From Pyxicephalus adspersus (Eukaryota; Chordata; Amphibia; Anura; Pyxicephalidae), in NCBI RefSeq assembly GCF_032062135.1, contig NC_092859.1, positions 104,667,823 to 104,731,822 on the forward strand: a stretch of 64,000 nucleotides of DNA, written 5' to 3'. Under the pieces are notes generated by a model that worked only from the letters and a program-made list of their open reading frames with translations, did not search any database and was not told the DNA's origin. Both the position numbers and the translations under genes were made by a program. The first letter of the stretch is position 1. Every line of letters begins with the position of its first letter. Shown one piece after another: positions 1 to 11,399 of the stretch.

Positions 1-541
1 TAAAAGAAAAAAGCTCCTGAATAAAACATCCCCTGGCAACTAACATGCTCTTGCAAAAAAGTAGTGGATTAAAATATGCCTCTGCTTACTATTCATACAA
101 ATAAGCCTGCTTTTCACAGCTTTATCAGTATGTAATAGATGTTCTCTCTACAGCTCCATTTGCTGTTGTTGATTATCATCCTACACTGGCATTGCTTCCA
201 GTGGTTATTCCTAAATCTCGCCTACGGACACTAAACGCACATTGAAGAAATGACTACACTGTACTAAAAGGAAAAACTACAACAATAATGACAAGTATGG
301 GGACATGCTTGAATACTGTTTTGGTAATAATATTAATGCAAGGTCAGCAAGGTAATCTTTTATTAGTCCTAATTTAAAGTCAAACTGTATTGTATTCACA
401 GGAAAAAAGGTTTACGTTTTAAAGTACTAATGCTGTTGGCAATTGAGAGTACAGAGAAAATTCCCTTCATATAATGCCTAAAGTAACTGGGAGAACAGTG
501 GTGCCCATAAACTTGTGAGGTTATGTCCTTCTAAGGCATTT
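1..541. other. Non-coding, nothing recognised
   Basis: This is AT-rich unique-looking DNA with no long open frame, no RNA gene motif and no terminal inverted repeats that I could find. It ends where a truncated palindromic element begins. Confidence 0.5.
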
Positions 542-620
542 CAGGTTTGCTGGATCACCCAGCTTCACTAATGAAAGTGTATCCTCTCCAGCCTGGGAGA
601 GCTTTATTAAATCAGGCGCA
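542..620. repeat. Truncated half copy of palindromic element (GGGCCTGATT family)
   Basis: The segment matches the right half of the palindromic elements at 31452-31646 and 48882-49088. It holds the shared blocks TTTGCTGGATCACCCAGCTT, GTATCCTCTCCAGCC and a terminal TTATTAAATCAGGC. The left half is missing. The CpG-rich TTAA element starts 13 bases further on, so this is either a truncated relic or a copy disrupted by later events. By comparison with the fuller copies the family is a non-autonomous DNA transposon, possibly PIF/Harbinger-like because two fuller copies are flanked by identical 3-bp A/T duplications. Confidence 0.65.
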
Positions 621-632
621 TAGAATACTTAA

Positions 633-1065
633 GGTGCGTACACACTTCCAATTTTTATCGTTCAAAACGAACGACGAATGAACGACGAACGATCGATTGG
701 GCAAAAATCGTTCGTAAAAAAAGTAACCAACGACGCCGACGAACGACGAAAGTCGTTGGAAACAAACGACCGGACCGGCGGATCGGATTGGACGACGATC
801 GTTGACCATCGTTCGTGTGTACGATCGTTCGTTGATCGTCCATGGTCTGAGCATGCGTAATGAACGAACGTTCGTTCACTTTCCTGTCGTGCACATAGTT
901 CCTCTATCGCTCAAACGATCGTATCTATTGTGTGTACAATATCTACGAACGATCGTGTCGTTATCTCTATGTGCAGGATCGGTGCTATACGATCGTTCGT
1001 AGATATCGTGCAGAATCGTTCGTCGTTCGTTTTCCAACGATAATAATTGGAAGTGTGTACGTAGC
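633..1065. mobile_element. CpG-rich TTAA-flanked non-autonomous DNA transposon, copy 1
   Basis: The element is bounded by TTAA on both sides (629-632 and 1066-1069). Its left end GGTGCGTACACACTTCCAAT is mirrored at the right by ATTGGAAGTGTGTACGTAGC, giving a terminal inverted repeat of about 20 bp with a few mismatches. The interior is packed with CGTTCG, ACGATCG and CGAACGA words in both orientations, so it can fold back on itself extensively. It is strikingly CpG-rich against very CpG-poor flanks. It encodes no transposase; the open frames inside it are by-products of the palindromic words. TTAA duplications are used by piggyBac and Kolobok superfamilies; I cannot choose between them. A second copy lies at 5159-5580. 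Confidence 0.85.
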
Positions 1066-2065
1066 TTAATAAAATTATCTTGCTCTGCCGTTCTACAACC
1101 ACTACTAAACAAAAAGCTTGATCATTCTCTATCTTTACTAGCAGAAAGTAACGGTGGGAAAGGTTGGAATGTTGTCAAATGTAAGGACAACCTGAGACAA
1201 TATTCCTACTACTCATTACAGAAACACATCTGCAATGCAAATACATGTAAATGTGTTGAGGGTTACCATTACTGTACAAATTATTTTAAGCATCTAATAT
1301 TTTCCCAATTATTTTGGTATCCAAACCTTGAATATTTTTGTTTTCTTTTCATGTTTGAATTTTGGTTATGTAATTATTCTTATGTAAATACCATATTTCA
1401 TCATTTTTAAAAAAAGTCAAAGTAGATGCTGAATCTCACAGTTTCAACTGCAAGGAAGAGCACATAGTTTAAATACTCCACATCTGGTATGCATATTTTA
1501 GCTGTGACCATTAAATGATTCTGTGTGCTGAGTGGCACTGGTAAAGTGTAGCTCTTCCATCGTGTTCTGCCGTCTGATCTCCTGGGAAGTGTGTCTGATT
1601 AAAATGACACTGTCATATGCCCCAAGCAAATCAGACACGTTTGAAAGAAATTCTATGGAGACAGAAACAAGAAGTATCTCTAAAATCTAGAGCATAGTTG
1701 TGCTCTGCGAATACATAACACTAGCAATATCAATGTTATATAGTTGTGATCTATATAGGATGATAACATTATAAATGTTTCATGATTTTTGGTAGGCCAA
1801 CCTAGGGGACATGTTCAAAATTCATATATTCCAGTCACATTCAAAACAAGGCAATCTGCCTAAGCTCTACCCCTGAAGAGCCCCTTATACCCTTTTAATG
1901 TTTCTTACGATTTAAAATTGTGTTATATTGTCTCGTCAATCATTATTATTGCTTTGCAGGAGAGATATATTTGCTTCCACATTCCATCCAACCAATAATA
2001 TTTACATAAAAAAAGTGAGAGTGAGTCTTGAATAACAACACAGACAAAAAAAAATGCTAACAAAG

Positions 2066-2095
2066 TTTTTTTTTTTTTTTTGGGGGGGGGGGGGG
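2066..2095 (+). repeat. T16 followed directly by G14
   Basis: Sixteen T are followed without interruption by fourteen G. Homopolymers of this length are unstable, and the G run could form a quadruplex. The exact length should be treated cautiously because sequencing and assembly often miscount such runs. Confidence 0.9.
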
Positions 2096-3282
2096 TCTGT
2101 CAGGTGTTTTTTATTCTTTGTCTCTGTTGCAACGTTAACCCCTTCTTTTCCAGGATGTTGTATATATATGTTAAGGCCAGAATATTAGGTCCTGTCTGAA
2201 AGATATGGATTATCACAATGATCATCTTCATCAAATGCTTTTAACCTTGTAAATTAAAGGGCCAAGTCTTTCAATTTGTGTTTCCAATGTATAGAGCTGC
2301 TACAGAAACAAGATTCAGGTGTCTTACCAAGTCTTGTTCAGGGAGTGGATAATTAGAGTCAATTTTTCACCCCTAGAATAAAAATATTCTTACTTTAAAT
2401 ATGCAATCACATGCAGGGAGAAAAACTTTCCTGCAAAGGAATCAATGTTTTTCATCAAGAAGATAATGAAGTGCTCTTCCTCCTTATAGGGGTAAAAAAT
2501 GACAGGTAATATGTGACCTATTTTATTATGTAAAAAGACTAAAACAATTTTTTTAAGCACATGGAAATATAATCATGTTTAAGCATCCTCTTTGAAGAAG
2601 ATGATAATTTCTATAGAAGGGAAATGCATTTAGGGTTTGAATTCAGATTATCGTAAACGCTGATATTTTATTATGACAGTTTGCGATGTGGCTAACTCAG
2701 AGGGTTGCTTTTCAACATATTGTTTCCAAAATTGCTGAACTGGAAGTGTTGGAGAGCATGGTTCTTATTGCTTATTTAACATGAATGTATTTTTCATCTT
2801 CCAGCAGAAGAAAACAAATGGATGTTTGTGCTGCAGGCAGCTGTTATCTGACAAAGTAGAATAAATGTTTAAATAGCATCACATAACCATTCGTCTTTCC
2901 ACTTGATTCCTCCGAGGAGAATAGTATGCAGAAAGCTCCAAAGAATTGCCTTCAATTGTTATTGGTTTACATTGCTACTTTCTGAAAACACAGTGGTACA
3001 TGTCAGCTAACAGGCAGTCCACATGGGAGATACATATGAAATCCATGCAGATTGTAAATACTTTTTATCGGCGTAAACCTTAAAATTAAAAACTAGCTTT
3101 GCAGTGGGGCTACGCTCACATTACAAGTGTTAAATGCCTATTTTCATCTAGGGTACCATTAAAAACAATTTTATTTACATTAACCCTCATTCACACAGAC
3201 TTCTTCCTCTCTTTGCTACTGTCCCCCTTTTTCGCTTCTTTTGGCACTTAATCAGTCGCAGTCACTCTCATGTCCTCATGTG

Positions 3283-3309
3283 CAATGCAGGACCAACAGT
3301 CCTGCATTG
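3283..3309. repeat. Perfect 11-bp inverted repeat with 5-nt loop
   Basis: The arm CAATGCAGGAC is followed by CAACA and then its exact reverse complement GTCCTGCATTG. Outside a 4x4 mismatch, CCTCA and TGAGG extend the pairing by five more pairs, giving a hairpin of about 45 nt. No TTAA, TA or 8-bp duplications were found around it, so it may be the core of an eroded palindromic element. Confidence 0.7.
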
Positions 3310-4019
3310 TAGGTGAGGATGCCAAGGGGTGCCCCCCAACTAAGAAGCAGACTAGGGCACCAAATACACAGAGAGTAAAGAATAATAGACATTGTAAGGA
3401 AAACTGCTTGTAGGTGGCTTCTGTGACAAAAACAAATGAATATTTTTTGCAGTGTTGAGGGTAAATCTTTAATTTAGAATAGAATTACAATCCGCGCGCC
3501 AGATTCTGCATCATACTAAATATGTGTATTTAGCAATGTTGGTAGCTGTAAACCTAAAGTGTTCTATTGGTGTTGTATCTATTATTGCTGTTACTTCAAC
3601 CTATGTTCAGTTAGGAAGCAGAATGTGTGGTCTAACATATACAAGAAAGCTGTCTATGAAATATTAGCATGGAAAAAATTGCACAAGTAAAAATAATAAA
3701 AAAATCACAATAAATATTATTTTCTCACGAAACCTTCAGTAATAACTAAGTAATTTTTAAATTCTGTTGAAAATACATAATATTTGCCTTTACTTTCTGT
3801 TTAACTGCTACAATAAAGCAGAAAAAACTGTGTTTATACATGTCAACCAGAAATAATCTTTCTTTTCTTTTAAAACAAAACACTACTAAAAGTTGATTTC
3901 TGACTAATAGCTATGGCATGACCACTCTGGTAGAAGATTTTTGGGCCTTTTGCCTCTTAACAACTCACCACTGTACCAGGCTATATGCATTTATTTGCTC
4001 AACAATACTGTTGATTTAA

Positions 4020-4458
4020 AGCGGACCTAATCTCAAAGTTTTTACTTTGCATATAAGGGTGAAACACCTACCCTTTTTGTCTTGATGGCCGTGGCGATTA
4101 AGACTGAATGGGACCCCAGAGCCCCCCGGGATACCTACGTCATGCATCCTAGGAAGCTCTGGCTGCTCCTCTGGCATGTGCAGAAGGGGCATTTTCCTAC
4201 ACCATGCTCAGTGAGAGCGGGTCTCCTTTCTTTTCCCTTTTACAGCGGGCTATGTCACCCGATCTCTCACCTGTGCAATTTCTAGATCGGGTGACATAGC
4301 CAGAAGAAGCAAGAAGAAAACTGAAGATGGGGTTGCCCATTGCTTCCTCTGCACCGGGACAAAGAAGAGTTCCAGGTCGTGGAAAGGTCCATTGCAATCA
4401 AGGGATCTGCATGATTAAAGGTAAGTGTACTTTTTTTAGTTTTTGGTTTAGTTCTGCT
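4020..4458. mobile_element. TTAA-flanked non-autonomous DNA transposon (AGCGGACCTAA family), copy 1
   Basis: TTAA lies at 4016-4019 and 4459-4462. The left end AGCGGACCTAATCTCAAAG pairs with the right end TTTAGTTCTGCT. The right portion GTAAGTGTACTTTTTT followed by GTTTTTGG matches the copy at 54599-54960, as does the block around the phrase GATACCTACGTCA near 4130, which is inverted-repeat related to GACGTAGGTATC in the other copy. No transposase is encoded; the short ATG frames across it are incidental. It carries an unusual perfect 18-bp inverted repeat at 4248-4301. Confidence 0.8.
4248..4301. repeat. Perfect 18-bp inverted repeat inside the TTAA element
   Basis: GGCTATGTCACCCGATCT (4248-4265) is repeated as its exact reverse complement at 4284-4301 with an 18-nt spacer. 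It is an internal feature of the 4020-4458 element; the related copy at 54599-54960 does not show this hairpin in the same form. Confidence 0.9.
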
Positions 4459-4462
4459 TTAA

Positions 4463-5158
4463 ATAATTATGTAGTAAAAGTCTTGCTTCTTTCCTATTAG
4501 ACAAAGTTAGCTTAATGTTTCAATCAGGAAGTGTATTTATGTTTCTACGGTAATGACAGGATGACAGGAATAATTACAGTAGAAGCATATTAGAATTCTG
4601 TTTTCTCTTTTATTTCTCTAGTGTAATGAGCAATTTACAAAGGAACATGCACTCAGATGGGAGCTCAGGGGCTCTTGGCCTGACATACCTTACGGACTTT
4701 TGCCAGAAGCAAAAGCCACACACATGAAATGTCTACAACAGTTAAATATAGCAAGCAGTACAAATATGCATCCAGCCTGGCTTTATCTGCCAAAAGCTCA
4801 AACAGCTAACAGCAGGATCTAAATGAAAGTAGGTAAAACTACAAGAAAACAGCAAATTGGTGGCTGTAGGAAATATCTTTTGTAGGCACATAGGACCCAA
4901 CATCCTCACTGGTCTAACTGATAATGATGATATACCTGTTCTCTGTACATAACTAAAGCAAATTGTTTAACTTTCTGAAATGATTTACTTATTCATAAAT
5001 ATAATTGTCCATACTTGCATGCTATTAAGTTTATTCTTTTTTTTAGGTTAGCTATGGTAAATCCAAGCATAGTAAACTGGTTGCAACTATCCCAACTCAC
5101 CAGATAAAGGTAAAAGAATACTTGATGCATAAGTTGCAATGGTTAATTGCAAACTAAA
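4463..5158. other. Non-coding, nothing recognised
   Basis: AT-rich sequence between two TTAA elements. I see no open frame with coding character and no repeat termini. Confidence 0.45.
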
Positions 5159-5580
5159 GGTGCGTACACACTTCCAATTTTTATCGTTCCAATCGAACGA
5201 CGAACGATCGATTGGGCAAAAAATCGTTCGTAAAAAAGTAACCAACGACGCCGACGAACGAGGAAATTTGTTGGAAACGAACGACCGGACCGGCGGATCG
5301 GATTGGACGACGATCATTGAACATCGTTCGTGTGTACGGTCGTTCATTGATCGTCCATGTTCAGAGCATGCGTGATGAAGGAACGTCCGTTCACTTTCCT
5401 GTCGTGCACATAGTTCCTCTATCGCTTAAACGATAGTATCTATTGTGTGTACAATATCTACGAACGATCGTGTCGTTACCTCTATGTGCGGGATCGGTGC
5501 TATACGATCGTTCATATATATCGTGCAGGAACGTTCGTCGTTCGTTTTCCGACGATAATAATTGGAAGTGTGTACGTAGC
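5159..5580. mobile_element. CpG-rich TTAA-type DNA transposon, copy 2
   Basis: This copy is colinear with 633-1065, from GGTGCGTACACACTTCCAAT to ATTGGAAGTGTGTACGTAGC, and in the same orientation. Differences are scattered substitutions and small indels, many at CpG sites. The flanks read TAAA on the left and TTTA on the right instead of TTAA, so each side has one change from the expected target duplication. It is 422 bp against 433 bp for copy 1 and has no coding capacity. Confidence 0.85.
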
Positions 5581-6975
5581 TTTACATATTAGGTAAATGT
5601 TTTTAACAGACTATGGACCATTTCAGGGATGTGGTGAACCACAGTGTTCTGCCACAGGCTCAACTGCAGTTCCAACTAATTCAAATGAATAGTTGTTGCA
5701 AACCATTTAGTGCACAGGGAACGCTGTGGAACGTAGCACACTTCCAGCAACACATTTGCACATAACCATGTACAAATTTGCCAACTGTGATGTAGTTTAC
5801 TGCTACTCCGCGCACAGCAGTGATAACAGTCAGAATGTATAATGTGTGTCCGGGTAAGAATATTAATTGTTCTCAGTAAATTTTTAATTCAGAGTGGAAA
5901 ATTGTCCAAGATGTCATACCTTCTAAAATACAGGTGCTGGGAATCTGGAAATGAAAGTGTTGAGGCAATTTACTTGTATAAGTATGTATAAGTATATATA
6001 AGTATATGTAAATATTTTACATTTTACTTAAAATATGAGATTATCATAATACCCTAAAATAGAAACATGATAAAACCACATATTACAGTCAATGATTCTA
6101 AACTTCTGTTGGGCTCAAAATATCCTACAAACTCAGCAGTATATACTTTTATCTTGTTGTTGGGAATTATAATAGTTACTATTGATCTAATGGGAAATTA
6201 GAGAACCGCAAAATCCAGTGACTTTATAGGAGATGAGATGTGCCCAACTTAACCAAGTAAAAACCCTTACGCACAGGTCGAACATTTTTTTTACACTAAC
6301 TTTTAATTTTTAAAAGTCATGAAGACCTTGTAATCAACAAGCATGTTTTTTTTTTTTAAAGGGATAAAAATGCAACTGATATTTTCATTTAGATGCCAAC
6401 ATCTAGATAGGGATATATTGTTTTATATCTACCCATAAAACACCTACTCTTTTAATGGTCAAAATAAATGCTTAACTTATGTGGCCAGTACAACAATGTA
6501 TCATCTTTTTCTTTAAAAACATATTATTTAATTTTTTTTCATTACTAAGGGTGTGACGGTGAACTGAAATTAAAATATAAAAACACACATATGCATGACA
6601 AATTCTCCATTCCAATAAATATGATCTCAAGATGTTATTACAACAAATGAAATAATTTTGACTCAAATTGATTTTTTGCTCCCCACAGATAAAATTCCAT
6701 TACAAACACACATCTAAGCAAACATAAAATAAAATTGTCTAGGACTATTCAGTTTCTGCTTAGATGAGCACATACTATTTTAAAAAGAAAATGAGAAAAA
6801 AACTTTCAAAAGCAGATGAGGAGTTATCAAAATAAGTTTAGAAATTTAAATAAATACATTATTGCATTATCATTATCCATGTTAGGGTATTCAAATACTA
6901 AAGCAGGCATAATCAGATTTAGAATTTTTGCTACCTACGTATTATAAATTACTTTTACAATTTATGCAAAAGATT
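5581..6975. other. Non-coding AT-rich DNA
   Basis: No gene found. A run of imperfect GTATAAGTATATATAAGTAT units occurs near 5975-6010. The rest is plain AT-rich sequence up to the duplicated block. Confidence 0.45.
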
Positions 6976-7025
6976 TATTTTTAGAACTGTTCACTGCAAT
7001 CAATCTATTTTTAGAACTGTTCACT
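6976..7025 (+). repeat. Direct repeat of a 20-mer at the duplication boundary
   Basis: TATTTTTAGAACTGTTCACT occurs at 6976-6995 and again at 7006-7025, with ten bases between. The same 20-mer starts the second large duplicate at 9042. It marks exactly the 5' boundary of the 2-kb duplication, which suggests a templated insertion or slippage when the duplication formed. Confidence 0.9.
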
Positions 7026-9041
7026 CCTAACATTTTATTATCAGGGGGAGCATTTAAAATTCAATGTTGTGAAATAAAATTGTCAAATACTATGGTATCT
7101 CCAGCCGAATTGAACTTACTTACTAAGGTCATAGCTTTTGCTTTCCTTTCCCCCTAAAGTCAGTATTGAATGAAATTGTAAATAGTATTTTCACATACAA
7201 AAATAATATATCATATAAAATGAAATGCAATATGCAATTTAAGTTAATAAAATTGCCTTTCCTTTTAATTTGCAGCCACTATACCCTTTTATTAAAAAAA
7301 TGAAATCCAATATGGAAGCCCCCAGACATGTAATTGGCTGCTTGTGTTATTGGTTCATTGATTTACGCAGAATTCTGCACTAAGGTAAAAATCAAATTAT
7401 AGGCAGTAATGGGAATTTCAGTTTTGGTGAGCAGCTCTCTAAGGGTTAATTACTTCCAATGAGAGATTCCAATGACATGCAGACTCTTCAGCTTTCCTCA
7501 TCAGAGTTTGGAAAATACACAATTATAATTATCAGACACTTTTTGGATTTTAATTGACAAGGATAAGTTGTAACAAATCATTTTATCTTTAAATAAAAGA
7601 AGGTTATAAATGTGCAACAATATTTGTTAATATCCTTGCAATGTAAATAGATCAGCCAAAGGGGATCAGTTTTAGTCAATGAAAGTGGGGTATTGGACAA
7701 TGAAAAACACAATGCCAAGTCATTGTGCAATCTTGTACTTCCTTCATGGTAAAAGCATGCCACAGGCCAACATCCAACAGTGACACCTATAAATTATAAT
7801 ATACTACCACTATATCTGAATGTTCGCAGTATGATACCAGTAAGTTGTATGGGAAATGTCTAAAAAGAAATAAAAAGATATGATGGTCAAAATCATTAGG
7901 AATTCTGCTCATAAAAAAAAATATTTTAACCTAATAAGTTGAAGGCAATTAGTCATATCTACAAATGGAAAAGCTCATAATAAATTAAACGTAATGTGTA
8001 ATCTTTCATTAGGTTGTCAAAAATTTCAAATGTATTTATCAGTCACCAAATGATTTTTAAAAAAATATTTTACAATGTATTACAACAGGTTGTTACCGAT
8101 AATATCAACTTGTGAAGGAAATATTTCATTTAGCTTAGAAAATGTGGTGAAAATTCACTTAGGAAAGAATGTGCAATCACGTGCAAGAAAATGAAAACTC
8201 CACAAGTCAGCGAAGCTTCACTTCATTCACAAACCTAAGTGAAAATTTTCTTGCATAGTTAGGATTCACTTTATTTAGTAAACAGCCTATATTTATTTGG
8301 TAAGCATTGATTGGGATATAGCACAGTAATGTTATTATTATTGCTTATTATTTAAGCCTTGTTATAAAAGTAATCCAAATATACTGTTAAATGTGTCCTG
8401 TAACAGTGAAAAAAAACACTAATAAGCCAATATAGTGACATTATCTTTCCAGCTTGTGGAAAAAATAGGTTTTCTGATGTAAAAAAAATAATAATAAATA
8501 AGTATGACAGACCTAATTACTCTCTGACCTGCAGATACATGAGGTAATGTATTTGACTTTAATTATTTAGACTGGTCAGATAGATTAAAATTATTTTCTA
8601 AATATGATCATCATCCAAGCTCATTAGTCACTTTGGTGCCTGAGGTGTTTATACTGTGGCTGAATACAAATATTGCAGATTGCTTCTATGATGCAAGCCG
8701 AAAACTGTAAAGCCTCTAATTAAATCAAGTTATAGCTCTGGCTGATCACTGGCCTTTCAGATTAGTGTTAAATTACTACTAATATAAATGAATGCAAAAT
8801 TACATTTTGATTACAGTATGTGTCCTGGAATGATCACGTCCCTGTTAGTCTTGTGTTATTGGAAATGGAAAGACTATTTTTATAGAAAAAACAAAAAAGG
8901 AGGATAGTGGTGAGTAGGGTCTCAAGAGAAAGATCATAACAGATGAACGCACAAGTGCTGTACACACAACACCGTTTTGTTCCAAAAAAGCGGACTGTGC
9001 ACTCCTCTTTTCTCTTGTATTCATCGATGGACGCTTCAGGA
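7006..9041 (+). repeat. 2.04-kb tandem duplication, copy A
   Basis: This block is repeated head-to-tail at 9042-11084 with a constant offset of 2,036 bases up to about 8590. The only differences I found are one substitution (ACGC near 7366 against ACCC near 9402) and a 7-bp indel after 8590. The content is AT-rich non-coding DNA. It carries identical 61-codon minus-strand open frames in each copy (7578-7763 and 9614-9799) that look incidental. Such low divergence means either a very recent segmental duplication or an assembly artefact that kept two haplotypes in tandem. Confidence 0.93.
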
Positions 9042-11084
9042 TATTTTTAGAACTGTTCACTCCTAACATTTTATTATCAGGGGGAGCATTTAAAATTCAA
9101 TGTTGTGAAATAAAATTGTCAAATACTATGGTATCTCCAGCCGAATTGAACTTACTTACTAAGGTCATAGCTTTTGCTTTCCTTTCCCCCTAAAGTCAGT
9201 ATTGAATGAAATTGTAAATAGTATTTTCACATACAAAAATAATATATCATATAAAATGAAATGCAATATGCAATTTAAGTTAATAAAATTGCCTTTCCTT
9301 TTAATTTGCAGCCACTATACCCTTTTATTAAAAAAATGAAATCCAATATGGAAGCCCCCAGACATGTAATTGGCTGCTTGTGTTATTGGTTCATTGATTT
9401 ACCCAGAATTCTGCACTAAGGTAAAAATCAAATTATAGGCAGTAATGGGAATTTCAGTTTTGGTGAGCAGCTCTCTAAGGGTTAATTACTTCCAATGAGA
9501 GATTCCAATGACATGCAGACTCTTCAGCTTTCCTCATCAGAGTTTGGAAAATACACAATTATAATTATCAGACACTTTTTGGATTTTAATTGACAAGGAT
9601 AAGTTGTAACAAATCATTTTATCTTTAAATAAAAGAAGGTTATAAATGTGCAACAATATTTGTTAATATCCTTGCAATGTAAATAGATCAGCCAAAGGGG
9701 ATCAGTTTTAGTCAATGAAAGTGGGGTATTGGACAATGAAAAACACAATGCCAAGTCATTGTGCAATCTTGTACTTCCTTCATGGTAAAAGCATGCCACA
9801 GGCCAACATCCAACAGTGACACCTATAAATTATAATATACTACCACTATATCTGAATGTTCGCAGTATGATACCAGTAAGTTGTATGGGAAATGTCTAAA
9901 AAGAAATAAAAAGATATGATGGTCAAAATCATTAGGAATTCTGCTCATAAAAAAAAATATTTTAACCTAATAAGTTGAAGGCAATTAGTCATATCTACAA
10001 ATGGAAAAGCTCATAATAAATTAAACGTAATGTGTAATCTTTCATTAGGTTGTCAAAAATTTCAAATGTATTTATCAGTCACCAAATGATTTTTAAAAAA
10101 ATATTTTACAATGTATTACAACAGGTTGTTACCGATAATATCAACTTGTGAAGGAAATATTTCATTTAGCTTAGAAAATGTGGTGAAAATTCACTTAGGA
10201 AAGAATGTGCAATCACGTGCAAGAAAATGAAAACTCCACAAGTCAGCGAAGCTTCACTTCATTCACAAACCTAAGTGAAAATTTTCTTGCATAGTTAGGA
10301 TTCACTTTATTTAGTAAACAGCCTATATTTATTTGGTAAGCATTGATTGGGATATAGCACAGTAATGTTATTATTATTGCTTATTATTTAAGCCTTGTTA
10401 TAAAAGTAATCCAAATATACTGTTAAATGTGTCCTGTAACAGTGAAAAAAAACACTAATAAGCCAATATAGTGACATTATCTTTCCAGCTTGTGGAAAAA
10501 ATAGGTTTTCTGATGTAAAAAAAATAATAATAAATAAGTATGACAGACCTAATTACTCTCTGACCTGCAGATACATGAGGTAATGTATTTGACTTTAATT
10601 ATTTAGACTGGTCAGATAGATTAAAATGCATAATTATTTTCTAAATATGATCATCATCCAAGCTCATTAGTCACTTTGGTGCCTGAGGTGTTTATACTGT
10701 GGCTGAATACAAATATTGCAGATTGCTTCTATGATGCAAGCCGAAAACTGTAAAGCCTCTAATTAAATCAAGTTATAGCTCTGGCTGATCACTGGCCTTT
10801 CAGATTAGTGTTAAATTACTACTAATATAAATGAATGCAAAATTACATTTTGATTACAGTATGTGTCCTGGAATGATCACGTCCCTGTTAGTCTTGTGTT
10901 ATTGGAAATGGAAAGACTATTTTTATAGAAAAAACAAAAAAGGAGGATAGTGGTGAGTAGGGTCTCAAGAGAAAGATCATAACAGATGAACGCACAAGTG
11001 CTGTACACACAACACCGTTTTGTTCCAAAAAAGCGGACTGTGCACTCCTCTTTTCTCTTGTATTCATCGATGGACGCTTCAGGA
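9042..11084 (+). repeat. 2.04-kb tandem duplication, copy B
   Basis: This is the second copy of 7006-9041 and starts with no spacer after copy A. It carries 7 extra bases, TGCATAA, at about 10627-10633. Its right boundary falls at the end of GACGCTTCAGGA; copy A stops at the same word and jumps to TATTTTTAG, while copy B runs on into unique sequence (CAGATCCATG). That confirms the unit boundaries. Confidence 0.93.
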
Positions 11085-11397
11085 CAGATCCATGAACAAT
11101 GTTGAGTGACCTCCATCCACATGTCTGATTCTCACCTGAGACGAGCATGACCATTGGTTTCTGGCAATAACCATCTCATGTGTCTACATGTACATGCAAC
11201 CTAAGCCCACCAGCCTCTACTAACTAAAATAGCTTTGGGAAAGATTCCCCTTCTAAAAGTAGGTTAGGCATTAAGGTGACAGAGAAGGAGCCCTACAAAA
11301 TCATCATTTGGCAATGTTTATCTTCTCCATTTACTGGGAAATAACTTTTCTATTGAATGTAAGGCACTGTCCTTCTCAGTCTGGAGGGGTTTTGAAA
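11085..11397. other. Unique flank of the duplication
   Basis: This 313-bp stretch follows copy B. Two overlapping minus-strand frames (10877-11122 and 10888-11154) cross from here into copy B. I recognise no protein family in either, and no splice or promoter context supports them. Confidence 0.4.
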
Positions 11398-11399
11398 TA

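Larger units (their letters stand above)
1070..4015. other. Non-coding AT-rich DNA
   Basis: No gene is visible. The stretch holds a T16G14 homopolymer junction (2066-2095), a compact inverted repeat (3283-3309) and, around 2785-2905, a complex stretch without repeat signatures. The segment 3100-3380 has a different texture, with CACATTACAAGTG and several CT tracts, and is probably an eroded repeat that I cannot name. Confidence 0.45.

Noticed and set aside
7578..9799. Identical 61-codon minus frames at 7578-7763 and 9614-9799
   Set aside because: They are identical only because the 2-kb block is duplicated; nothing else suggests coding.
10877..11154. Two overlapping minus frames at the end of copy B
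   Set aside because: I considered a transposase or exon because of the cysteine-containing peptide, but no family is recognised, the frames conflict with each other, and splice signals are unconvincing.
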